NCBI GenBank assembly: GCA_947457845.1
Contig: CANGXM010000003.1
Span: 1-42,085 of the forward strand
Reading direction: 5' to 3'
DNA: 42,085 nt
DNA from: Rhodospirillales bacterium
Lineage (GTDB): Bacteria > Pseudomonadota > Alphaproteobacteria > Azospirillales > Azospirillaceae
Shown: positions 9,911 to 18,091 of the stretch, in pieces
How positions within the stretch are numbered: position 1 is the stretch's first letter
Layout of the letters: each line of letters opens with the position of its first letter
Position numbers and translations under genes: made by a program
The notes under the pieces: model-generated
Seen by the model: the letters and a program-made list of their open reading frames with translations, nothing else
Databases searched by the model: none
What the model was told of the DNA's origin: nothing

Positions 9911-10706
9911 CGAACCGGACGATGGCGTCGCCGGCGCCGCGGCTCCAGAGGTCGTTGTGGTGGCCGCCGGGGATCCACACGGCCTCCTTCGGGTCGGCCG
10001 CGGCATCGTAGAGTTGGCGCCCCAGACGCTGCGGCACGACGTCGTCGCGATCGCCGTGCAGGACGAGGACCGGCGCGCCGACCTGCGCCACGTCGCGTAG
10101 CGCGTCGAACCGGTCGACGATGATCGAGCGGAACGGAACCAGCGGATAATGGTGCTGCGCCACGTCGGCGAGGCTGGTGAAGGGCGTCTCGAGCACCACC
10201 GCGGCGACCGGCGTCGCGCGCCCGGCGAGCCCGTGGGCGATCCGGACGGCGACCGCGGTCCCCAGCGATTCCCCGTAGAGGACGAGACGCGCCGTCCCGA
10301 TTCCCTTCGCGCCGAGCCAGCGGATCTGCGCCGCCGCGTCGCGCATGAACCCCGTTTCGCCGGGCGAGCCCGGATTCCCGCCGAAGCCACGATAGCCTGC
10401 GAGGAACACGCCGAAGCCCGCCGCGGTCAGTTCGCGCGCCTTGAAGACGCGGTGGCCGACGTGGCCGGCGTTGCCATGGAACAGGACCACGACCGGGCGG
10501 TCGTCGGCGGCGGGGGGGTGGTACCAGCCGGTGATGTCGAGACCGTCCTCTGTCCGCGTCCCGACCAGTTCGAAATCGGCGGCGCCCCAACGGCCCGGAT
10601 CGGGGCGCTGGGGATCCGGATAGAACAGCAGCGCGCGCTGGACGGCCTGCATGTTGTCGACGGCCATGCCGTAGACCGCGGCGCCCATCGCCAGGAACGG
10701 CAGCAT
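9891..10706 (-). CDS. Alpha/beta hydrolase
   Basis: VVVLFHGNAGHVGHRV, LYGESLGTAVAVRIA nucleophile elbow, VLHGDRDDVVP. Confidence 0.85.
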   Translation of the reverse strand: MLPFLAMGAAVYGMAVDNMQAVQRALLFYPDPQRPDPGRWGAADFELVGTRTEDGLDITGWYHPPAADDRPVVVLFHGNAGHVGHRVFKARELTAAGFGVFLAGYRGFGGNPGSPGETGFMRDAAAQIRWLGAKGIGTARLVLYGESLGTAVAVRIAHGLAGRATPVAAVVLETPFTSLADVAQHHYPLVPFRSIIVDRFDALRDVAQVGAPVLVLHGDRDDVVPQRLGRQLYDAAADPKEAVWIPGGHHNDLWSRGAGDAIVRFVTARTR

Positions 10707-10720
10707 CCGGTCCGGATCCT

Positions 10721-11464
10721 TCAGGCCGCAGCGGCGACGGTGGCCCGGACCAGGGCGGCGAACCGGTCCCCCAGCACGCGGGCGAAACCGTTCGCTGCAT
10801 CGATGTGACGGTCGAGTTCGCCGTCGATCCGGTCCCGCAACCCGGGATAGTCCCGATCGACGTCGCCCTCGTGCGTCGCGATCCAGTGGAGCACGTCCGC
10901 GCGGGTGACCTCGGGGTGGAACTGCACCCCGTACTGCGTGCGCCCGAGCCGGAAGGCCTGGACACGCGTGCTCGCCGAGGTGGCGAGCCGGACCCCGCCG
11001 GGGGGCAGGTCGAAGACGTCATGGTGCCACTGCATGAGCGGCAGGCGCGCGGGCGCGTGGGCGAAAAGCGAATCGCGACGCGCATCGGGAAGGAACTCCA
11101 CCGCCACGTCGAAGCCGATCTCGACAACGTGGTTCGGGCGGACGGGCGTCGCGTTCCCCGGCGCCGCGTGGGCCCGCGCCATCAGCTGCGCACCGAGGCA
11201 GATCCCCAGCACCGGCCGGTCCGAGGCGGCGAAATCGCGCAGCAGACCGACGATCCGATCGAAATAGGGATGGCGGGCGTCGTCCATGGCGCTCTGCGGA
11301 CCGCCAAGGACGAGGGCCCCGTCGAGGCCGTCGATCGTCGACGGAAGCGGTTCGCCGGAAATCGGCGCGAGGTCGAGGAGATCGATGCCCGCCGCCCGCA
11401 AGCGTTCGCCGATCAATCCGCTGCCTTCGTGCGGGTGATTTCTTACGACCAGCAAACGTCCCAT
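10721..11464 (-). CDS. Class I glutamine amidotransferase domain protein
   Basis: GALVLGGPQSAMDD, PVLGICLGAQLMARA, YGVQFHPEV; start MGRLLVVRNHPHEG at 11464. Confidence 0.85.
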   Translation of the reverse strand: MGRLLVVRNHPHEGSGLIGERLRAAGIDLLDLAPISGEPLPSTIDGLDGALVLGGPQSAMDDARHPYFDRIVGLLRDFAASDRPVLGICLGAQLMARAHAAPGNATPVRPNHVVEIGFDVAVEFLPDARRDSLFAHAPARLPLMQWHHDVFDLPPGGVRLATSASTRVQAFRLGRTQYGVQFHPEVTRADVLHWIATHEGDVDRDYPGLRDRIDGELDRHIDAANGFARVLGDRFAALVRATVAAAA

Positions 11465-11600
11465 CGTCCCGAACACCCCGCGTCGTGCCCCAGATTCCTT
11501 CGCCCCGACGGGACGTCGACGGCAGCATTTGGGGAGAAGCACATGCCCGCCGCAAGGGGGCTGGCGCCAGCGTGGCGATAGGGCCCGAAGCACAACCGGG

Positions 11601-11616
11601 CGTTAACGATTATCGA
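11601..11616 (+). promoter_or_regulatory. CGTTAACGATTATCGA motif upstream of cheY (CtrA half-site-like, tentative)
   Basis: Matches 13 of 16 positions of 18765-18780 upstream of another receiver gene. Confidence 0.25.
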
Positions 11617-11694
11617 CTAGCCTAGACGTGCAATTCGTTGGTAACCCTACCGAGAGCGACCGTTTGGGGTGCCCGGTTCAGTTCGGAGCGAAAT

Positions 11695-12066
11695 ATGAGC
11701 ATGAAGGTTCTCGTCGTGGATGACTACGCAACAATGCGGCGCATCATCCGCAACCTCTTGACCCAGATCGGTTTCACCGACGTCGACGAGGCGGCCGACG
11801 GGGCGAGCGCGCTGAGCAAGCTTCGCGAGGCGAAGTTCGGCCTCGTCATCTCCGACTGGAACATGGAGCCGATGACCGGCCTCCAGCTCCTCAAGGAGGT
11901 CCGTGCCGACAAGGTGCTGAAGGACACGCCCTTCATCATGGTCACGGCCGAGAGCAAGACCGAGAACGTGGTCGCGGCGAAGCAGGCGGGTGTCAACAAC
12001 TACATCGTAAAGCCGTTCAACGCCGAAACGCTGAAGAGCAAGATCCAGTCGGTCATCGGAGAGTGA
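11695..12066 (+). CDS. cheY: Chemotaxis response regulator CheY
   Basis: MSMKVLVVDDYATMRRIIRNLLTQIGF...LVISDWNMEPMTGLQLLKEVR...PFIMVTAE...AGVNNYIVKPFNAETL. Confidence 0.93.
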   Translation: MSMKVLVVDDYATMRRIIRNLLTQIGFTDVDEAADGASALSKLREAKFGLVISDWNMEPMTGLQLLKEVRADKVLKDTPFIMVTAESKTENVVAAKQAGVNNYIVKPFNAETLKSKIQSVIGE

Positions 12067-12983
12067 CCGTGCACCGGCCGGCCGACCTCAGCGACGACGA
12101 ATTCGACCAGATCGAGGAACGCCTTTCGGAGACGCCGAAGGGTCGCGCTTTCCTTCGGCGCTACGCGCGGCGTTCCGCGGCAATGGGCGTCGACGAGGTC
12201 CGTACGATCGTCGCGGACCTGCGCGACATGATCTCCGGCCGGGGGGAGGGCGTCGGTCCGGCCGGGCACATGGATGTGCTCCGGCGCGAACTGATGGAGA
12301 TGGCGGCGTCGATCGAGCGGGCCCGGCGCGAGATCGCGTCGCTCCGTCCGGCCGACGAGACGGCGAGCGGGAACAGCAAGATCCTGACCGCCACCAACGA
12401 GCTGGACGCCATCGTCAGCTCGACCGAGCGCGCGTCGATCGAGATCCTGAATTCGGCCGAACGGCTGATGGAGCTGGTCTCCAAGCTGCGCCGGACCGGG
12501 GCCGATTCCGAGATCTGCTCGGACATCGAGAGCGAGGTGACGGGCATCTTCACCGCCTGCTCGTTCCAGGACATCACCGGACAGCGGACGTCGAAGGTCG
12601 TCAACGCGCTCCGCTACATCGAACAGCGCGTCGCGGCGATGATCGGGATCTGGGGAATCGAGGGCATCGCCCCGAACGAGGACGACGACAACGCGGACCG
12701 GCGCCCGGACGCGCATCTCCTCGGCGGGCCGCAGCTCGACGGGATGGGCGTCAGCCAGGACGACATCGACCGGATGCTGAACGACGACAACTTCGCCGTC
12801 GTCTCGGCCCCGGCGGAACCCGAGTGGGACCTCGACCCGCCTCCGGCACCGCCGCCCCCTCCACCGCCGCCCCCTCCACCGCCGCCCCCGGCCAAGAAGG
12901 CCAAGAAGGCGGCCGAGGAGCCGCCGCCGAAGGCGGAGGGCAAGGCGCTCGACCAGTCGGCCATCGACGCGCTCTTCGGCTGA
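12063..12983 (+). CDS. cheZ: CheZ-type CheY-P phosphatase with a poly-Pro linker and CheY-binding-like tail
   Basis: Catalytic-type motif ACSFQDITGQRTSKVVNALRYIEQRV; C-terminal DQSAIDALFG; GTGA overlap with cheY. Confidence 0.85.
   Translation: MTVHRPADLSDDEFDQIEERLSETPKGRAFLRRYARRSAAMGVDEVRTIVADLRDMISGRGEGVGPAGHMDVLRRELMEMAASIERARREIASLRPADETASGNSKILTATNELDAIVSSTERASIEILNSAERLMELVSKLRRTGADSEICSDIESEVTGIFTACSFQDITGQRTSKVVNALRYIEQRVAAMIGIWGIEGIAPNEDDDNADRRPDAHLLGGPQLDGMGVSQDDIDRMLNDDNFAVVSAPAEPEWDLDPPPAPPPPPPPPPPPPPPAKKAKKAAEEPPPKAEGKALDQSAIDALFG
12848..12890 (+). repeat. 15-bp tandem repeat ACCGCCGCCCCCTCC, about 2.9 copies, encoding poly-Pro
   Basis: 12848-12862, 12863-12877 and a partial copy from 12878. 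Confidence 0.85.
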
Positions 12984-13014
12984 CGGTCGCCCGAGGGACG
13001 CACCCAGCCCACCG

Positions 13015-13986
13015 ATGTCCCAACCGGTCCGACAGGCACCCCGCATCGGCCTCGCGCTCGGCGGCGGTGCCGCGCGCGGCTGGGCGCACATCGGCGTTCT
13101 TCGGGCGCTTGCCCGGATCGGGGTGCAGGCGGACATCATCGCCGGAACCTCCATCGGCGCCGTCGTGGGCGGTGTCGCTATGGCCGGCAAGATGGACGCG
13201 CTGGAGGATTGGGCCCGGGCCCTCAACCGTCGGCGCCTCGTCGGCTATCTCGACTTCCGGATCCGGGCCGGCGGCCTGATCGGTGGCGAGCGCCTCCTGA
13301 CGGAGCTGAAGCGGCACCTCGGCGGAACGACGATCGAGTCGCTGCCCCTGCCCTACACCGCGGTCGCGACCGACCTCGTCACGGGCCACGAGGTCTGGAT
13401 CTCGAACGGCATCCTCATCGACGCGATGCGCGCCTCGATGTCACTGCCGGGCGTCTTCCCGCCCTGGCGCTGGGAGGGGCGTTGGCTCGTCGACGGCGCC
13501 CTCGTGAACCCCGTTCCGATCAGCGTCTGCCGGGCGCTGGGCGCGCAGATGGTCATCGCGGTCAACCTCAACGCCGACGTCATCGGCAAGACCCGCCGCC
13601 CCGGGACCTCGATTCCCACGGCAGCCGGCTTCGACCTCCTCACGCTCATCGACGAGGACGGCGAGGCACCGCCGGTACCCTCGCGTCTCGACGCGTTGGT
13701 CCGACGGGTGTTCCGGCGCGAGCCCGACCAGCCGAGCCTGTTCGGGACCATGGTCGGCTCGCTCGGCATCATCATGGACCGCATCACCCGGTCCCGGCTG
13801 GCGGGAGAGCCGCCGGACGTCCACATCACGCCGCGGATCGGGCACGTCGGGCTGCTGGAGTTCGACCGGGCCGAGGAGCTGATCGCCGAGGGCGAGGCGG
13901 CGGTGCAGCGCGCACTCCCCGACATCCGCGACGCGCTCGCGGTCTTCGGCATCCGCGGCCAGGGACCGACGGGACCGACGTCCTGA
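13015..13986 (+). CDS. Patatin-like phospholipase family protein (RssA-like)
   Basis: IGLALGGGAARGWAHIGVLRAL, GTSIGAVVGG, DGALVNPVP. Confidence 0.9.
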   Translation: MSQPVRQAPRIGLALGGGAARGWAHIGVLRALARIGVQADIIAGTSIGAVVGGVAMAGKMDALEDWARALNRRRLVGYLDFRIRAGGLIGGERLLTELKRHLGGTTIESLPLPYTAVATDLVTGHEVWISNGILIDAMRASMSLPGVFPPWRWEGRWLVDGALVNPVPISVCRALGAQMVIAVNLNADVIGKTRRPGTSIPTAAGFDLLTLIDEDGEAPPVPSRLDALVRRVFRREPDQPSLFGTMVGSLGIIMDRITRSRLAGEPPDVHITPRIGHVGLLEFDRAEELIAEGEAAVQRALPDIRDALAVFGIRGQGPTGPTS

Positions 13987-14027
13987 GGCTGCGGCCGGTG
14001 GAATAATCGGGCATCGAAGGTGTTGTT

Positions 14028-14111
14028 CCGGTCCGGACCGGCATTACAATCCTCGGACGAGGTGTTCCCGCCGGGAACGGACGCCGCCGCCACGCGGTCC
14101 CGGAGGCCGCG
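14028..14111 (+). promoter_or_regulatory. Palindrome-rich leader of the antiporter operon
   Basis: CCGGTCCGGACCGG (14028-14041), CCTCG-GA-CGAGG (14051-14062), GTTCCCG-C-CGGGAAC (14064-14078), CGCGG (14093-14097)/CCGCG (14107-14111) enclosing the SD GGAGG. Confidence 0.5.
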
Positions 14112-14113
14112 AC

Positions 14114-16078
14114 GTGATCGACATCATCAATCTATCGATCCTGATCGGGTCGGGCCTTCTCGTCCTCAGCATCCTGACGAGCCTGCTTTCCTTCCGGTTC
14201 GGCGCGCCGCTCCTCCTGATCTTCCTCGCGGTCGGCCTCGCCGCGGGCGAGGACGGCCCGGGCCGTCTCATGTTCGACAACGCGCAGGCCGCCTATCTCA
14301 TCGGCAGCGTCGCGCTCGCCGTGATCCTCTACGAGAGCGGGCTGGGGACGCGGCTCTCGGCGTTCCGCTCGGCCGGTCCGCCCGCCATCGCGCTCGCCAC
14401 CGTCGGCGTCGTCGTGACCATGACCATGGTCGCGCTCGCCGCGCGCTATCTGTTCGGATTCTCGTGGATCAACGCGTTCCTCGTCGGCGCGATCGTCAGC
14501 TCGACCGACGCGGCCGCCGTCTTCTTCCTCCTGCGCGTCGGGGGCATCACGCTGCGCGACCGCGTCCGCTCGACGCTGGAGATCGAATCGGGCTCGAACG
14601 ACCCCATCGCCATCTTCCTGACGATCGGGCTGGTCGAACTCGCCGTCTCGGGCGAGAGCGAGCCCTTCGCGGTGGCGATGGTGTTCGTTCAGCAGATGGG
14701 GATCGGCGCGGTCGCGGGGCTGGCCGGCGGCATGCTCGCGGTCGTCGCCCTCTCCCGGCTCAGGATGGACGCCGGCCTGCACGCGGTCTCGTCGCTGGCC
14801 ATGGCGCTGTTCCTGTTCTCGCTCACGGCGGTGATCGGGGGCAGCGGATTCCTGGCCGTCTATCTGGCCGGCCTGTGCGTCGGCAACCGCCGGATTCCAG
14901 GGGGCCAGACCCTCCAGCGGTTCCACCAGGGGCTCGCCTGGCTGGCGCAGATCGTCATGTTCGTGACGCTCGGGCTCCTTGCCACGCCGTCGCAGTTCCC
15001 GGCGATCGCGCCGACGGCGCTCGGACTCGCCGTCGTCCTGGTGCTGGTTGCGCGCCCCCTCGCCGTCTGGCTCTCGCTGCTGCCGTTCCGCTTCAGCCGG
15101 GCCGAGGTGACTTTCATCGCCTGGGTCGGCCTGCGCGGCGCGGTGTCGATCCTTCTCGCCATCGTCCCGATCCTCGCCGACCTGCCGGGCAGCCGCGACC
15201 TCTTCAACATCGCGTTCCTCGTGGTCCTGATGTCGCTGCTGGTGCAGGGCTGGACGATCCGCCCGCTCGCCCGCGGCCTGCGCCTCATCGTTCCGCCGCG
15301 GGCGGGACCGGTCGACCGCGTCGATCTGGAACTGCCGGGAAAGGCGGACTACGAGCTGGTCGCCTACCGGGTGCATGAGCAGAGCCTCGCGGCCCGCGGC
15401 GGCCGGCTTGAGCGCTGGGCCCGCCCGTCGCTCCTCGTCCGGGAGGGGCACGTGCGCCCGCTCCACGGGGCGGGCGCGCTGCAACCGGGCGACCTCGTCT
15501 ATCTGTTCGCGCCGGCCGCGCGCATCCCCCTGCTCGACCGGCTGTTCGGCGCCGCGCGCGAGCATGCCGCCGAGGACCGGGCCTTCTTCGGGGATCTCGC
15601 GCTGCGCCCGGACATCCGCGTCTACGCGCTGGCCGAACTCTACGGCCTACCTCTGGTCGCGGGTGCCGCCGACGACACGCTCGCCGACCTGTTCCACCAG
15701 CGGTTCGGCAGCGGCCTCGAGGTCGGCGATCGGCTGTCGCTCGGTGGCGTCGACCTCATCGTCCGCGACATCGAGGAGGGGCGGATCCTCGAGGTGGGCG
15801 TGGACCTCGACCCCGCGACGGCGCCCTCGCGCCGCATCCCGGTCTTCCAGAGCCCGGCCGAGATCCTCCGGGGGCTCGCGGGCGTCGTGGGGCGCGTGCG
15901 GTTCCGCATCTGGCAGATGCGGGAGCGGCGGCGCGAACGCCGCGTCAATGCGGCGGCGATATCGTCGCTCACATCGAACGCGCCCGATCCTGTGGTAGAA
16001 AGACGGGCGTCCGGCGACGGTCGGACGGCGACGCCGGGCGACGGCGGATCGGAACTCGAACGGACGGGACGGGAATGA
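14114..16078 (+). CDS. K+/H+ (monovalent cation:proton) antiporter, NhaP2/CvrA-like, with cytosolic TrkA_C-type domain
   Basis: Multi-TM CPA1 pattern, [47 protein letters not shown]; soluble C-terminal region. Confidence 0.88.
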   Translation: MIDIINLSILIGSGLLVLSILTSLLSFRFGAPLLLIFLAVGLAAGEDGPGRLMFDNAQAAYLIGSVALAVILYESGLGTRLSAFRSAGPPAIALATVGVVVTMTMVALAARYLFGFSWINAFLVGAIVSSTDAAAVFFLLRVGGITLRDRVRSTLEIESGSNDPIAIFLTIGLVELAVSGESEPFAVAMVFVQQMGIGAVAGLAGGMLAVVALSRLRMDAGLHAVSSLAMALFLFSLTAVIGGSGFLAVYLAGLCVGNRRIPGGQTLQRFHQGLAWLAQIVMFVTLGLLATPSQFPAIAPTALGLAVVLVLVARPLAVWLSLLPFRFSRAEVTFIAWVGLRGAVSILLAIVPILADLPGSRDLFNIAFLVVLMSLLVQGWTIRPLARGLRLIVPPRAGPVDRVDLELPGKADYELVAYRVHEQSLAARGGRLERWARPSLLVREGHVRPLHGAGALQPGDLVYLFAPAARIPLLDRLFGAAREHAAEDRAFFGDLALRPDIRVYALAELYGLPLVAGAADDTLADLFHQRFGSGLEVGDRLSLGGVDLIVRDIEEGRILEVGVDLDPATAPSRRIPVFQSPAEILRGLAGVVGRVRFRIWQMRERRRERRVNAAAISSLTSNAPDPVVERRASGDGRTATPGDGGSELERTGRE

Positions 16079-16401
16079 CCTCGGGTAGCAGGGACGACGC
16101 GCTGGTGGAGATCCGCAAGGAGCTTGCGGGCCTCAAGAACGAGATCGAGAAGGTCGGGACCGTCGCCAAGCAGATCGACACCATCGCCAAGCAGACGAAC
16201 CTCCTCGCCCTGAACGCCACGATCGAGGCGGCGCGGGCGGGCGATGCGGGGCGCGGATTCGCCGTGGTCGCGGGCGAGGTGAAGAACCTCTCGGGACAGA
16301 CCGCCTCGGCCACCGCGGACATCTTCGCGGTGCTCGAGAGCCTGACCCGGCGGACGCAGCTGCTCGACGGTCTCGTCGAGAAGGCGTCCACGGCAGCCTG
16401 A
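16075..16401 (+). CDS. Stand-alone methyl-accepting chemotaxis protein signalling tip (108 aa)
   Basis: [44 protein letters not shown]; no TM, HAMP or sensory domain; ATGA overlap with antiporter. Confidence 0.88.
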   Translation: MTSGSRDDALVEIRKELAGLKNEIEKVGTVAKQIDTIAKQTNLLALNATIEAARAGDAGRGFAVVAGEVKNLSGQTASATADIFAVLESLTRRTQLLDGLVEKASTAA

Positions 16402-16414
16402 CCCTCGGGCGACG

Positions 16415-17113
16415 ATGGTCCTCACCCGCGAGAGCCTCCGCGACGGCACGCTCCGCCGGATGCTCGAACAGTCGGGCGATCACGGCCTCGCCCTGATGCT
16501 GAGCGACGAGGAGCGCAACGCGTCGCTGCGGACGCTCCTCGACGGTCATCAGGCGGACTCGGACCTGTGGGTGTTCGGCTACGGATCGCTGATCTGGAAC
16601 CCGGCCATCCACACCGTCGGGCGCAGCATGGCGCGGCTTCGCGGCTGGCACCGGCGGTACTGCCTGTGGACCGTGCTGGGCCGGGGAACGCCGGACCGCC
16701 CGGGTCTGATGCTCGGTCTCGAACGCGGCGGGAGCTGCGTGGGCGTCGCGTGGCGGGTGGCCGCGGCCGACGTCTCCGTCGAACTCGACATCCTCTGGCG
16801 GCGGGAGATGATCAGCGGCGCCTACGTGCCCCGCTGGGTCGCGGTGGAGACGCCGGACGGGCCTGCGCGCGCAATCACCTTCACCATCAACCAAGCCCAT
16901 CCGCGCTACGCGGCGCGTCAGGACGACGACGCGGTGGCGCGGGTGGTGGCGCAGGCGACCGGGCCGCTGGGCACCTGCCGCGAGTATCTGGAGAACACGG
17001 TCTCGCACCTGCGCGATCTCGGCATCCGCGACGCCCGGCTGGAGCGGATCGCGGCGCGGGTGAACGCCCTGCGCGCCGAGGCCTCAGAGCAGGCCGCGAA
17101 GGCGGGCGTGTAG
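16415..17113 (+). CDS. chaC: Gamma-glutamylcyclotransferase, ChaC family
   Basis: DLWVFGYGSLIWNPAI...RLRGWHRRYCLW...RGTPDRPGLMLGLERGGSCVGVAWRV. Confidence 0.9.
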   Translation: MVLTRESLRDGTLRRMLEQSGDHGLALMLSDEERNASLRTLLDGHQADSDLWVFGYGSLIWNPAIHTVGRSMARLRGWHRRYCLWTVLGRGTPDRPGLMLGLERGGSCVGVAWRVAAADVSVELDILWRREMISGAYVPRWVAVETPDGPARAITFTINQAHPRYAARQDDDAVARVVAQATGPLGTCREYLENTVSHLRDLGIRDARLERIAARVNALRAEASEQAAKAGV

Positions 17114-17782
17114 GACGGCGCCCAGCGTGCAGGCGTCGGTGATCCGCCCGTCGCGGATCATCGCCTCCAGCTCCGGAACCGGCACCGCCTCGATCCGGGC
17201 GATGCCTTCCGACGCCTGCGGCGCGCCGAAGGACGAGACCGTCGCATGGAACAGCTCCACCGCCGCGCCCGACAGCGCGGTCGACGTTTGCATCGGGGCG
17301 AGGTGGACGACCGACGTCGCTACGGCACCCATCTCCTCCGCCAGTTCGGTGACCGCTGTCTCCGCCGCCGTGGCGCCGGGTTCGATCATCCCGCGCGGGA
17401 TCTCGAGCTGCCAGGACCGGGTGGCATGGCGGAAATGCCGCAGCAGGAGGACGCGACCCTCCATGACCGGGAGAACCGCGGCACCCGACCGTTCGCCGAA
17501 CCCGGGACGCGCGATCCGGTGATGGATCACCCGCGTCCCGTCGGCATAGGTAATCGCGTCGCGCATCAAGAACAGGTAGGGGTCCTCGTAGTGGACGCCG
17601 ACCGTGGCCCAGTCGCGGGGTAGGCCGCGCGCCTCCAGCCGATCGCCGACGGTCGCCTCGATCGCCGCGATCCCGTCGGGGTCGAGGGCGACGACGGCGC
17701 CGCCCGGCGGGGTCGCGAACTGTTCGGGATGCTTCGCGGCGAGGGCGAGATAGCGGGCGAGACGGTCCGCGCGACCGGTCAT
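17084..17782 (-). CDS. NUDIX hydrolase with a degenerate Nudix box
   Basis: SWQLEIPRGMIEPGATAAETAVTELAEEMGA; overlaps chaC 3' end by 30 bp tail to tail. Confidence 0.82.
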   Translation of the reverse strand: MTGRADRLARYLALAAKHPEQFATPPGGAVVALDPDGIAAIEATVGDRLEARGLPRDWATVGVHYEDPYLFLMRDAITYADGTRVIHHRIARPGFGERSGAAVLPVMEGRVLLLRHFRHATRSWQLEIPRGMIEPGATAAETAVTELAEEMGAVATSVVHLAPMQTSTALSGAAVELFHATVSSFGAPQASEGIARIEAVPVPELEAMIRDGRITDACTLGAVLHARLRGLL

Positions 17783-17788
17783 CGCGGG

Positions 17789-17944
17789 TCAGTGCGCGTG
17801 GCCGTGGCCGCCGTGCGCATGGTCCCCGTGCGCATGGTCCCCGTGGCCGCCGGAGCCGCCGGCGTCGGGAACGACGCCGCCGCTCATAAGCCCGACGATG
17901 GCGATCGCGACGACGGCCGTGGCGATCAGCAGCGAGACGACCAT
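17789..17944 (-). CDS. 51-aa membrane-anchored His-rich small protein (not in the ORF track)
   Basis: MVVSLLIATAVVAIAIVGLMSGGVVPDAGGSGGHGDHAHGDHAHGGHGHAH*; preceded by GGAGGTG five nt before ATG; stop lies 6 nt before the NUDIX start. Confidence 0.75.
   Translation of the reverse strand: MVVSLLIATAVVAIAIVGLMSGGVVPDAGGSGGHGDHAHGDHAHGGHGHAH
17813..17842 (-). repeat. 15-bp tandem repeat GTGCGCATGGTCCCC x2, encoding the His-rich motif
   Basis: 17813-17827 and 17828-17842 identical. Confidence 0.9.
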
Positions 17945-18091
17945 GGAACACCTCCGGAACCCGTATGGCGACGGTGCCCCAGCCGGGGCGGCGGCGCAAG
18001 CGTCGGCACGGTGATCCTTGGTGGCCGCGTCGCCCCCGCGGTATCATCATCCGATCGTTCACGAGACGTCCGGCGAGGAGTTCCGATCCGC

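Noticed and set aside
8072-10390. 772-aa minus-strand ORF opposite the MoCF/MobA fusion
   Set aside because: Arg-rich; its 5' part is antisense to the MobA fusion and its 3' part is a shifted frame of the alpha/beta hydrolase.
9880-11127. 415-aa minus-strand ORF over the hydrolase and amidotransferase genes
   Set aside because: Out-of-frame mixture of two well-supported genes on the same strand.
12838-12890. Possible microsatellite or CRISPR-like repeat
   Set aside because: It is in frame and encodes a Pro-rich linker in CheZ; there are no spacers and the unit is 15 bp.
14132-15565. 477-aa minus-strand ORF opposite the antiporter
   Set aside because: Charged low-complexity antisense frame; the antiporter frame has clear transmembrane motifs.
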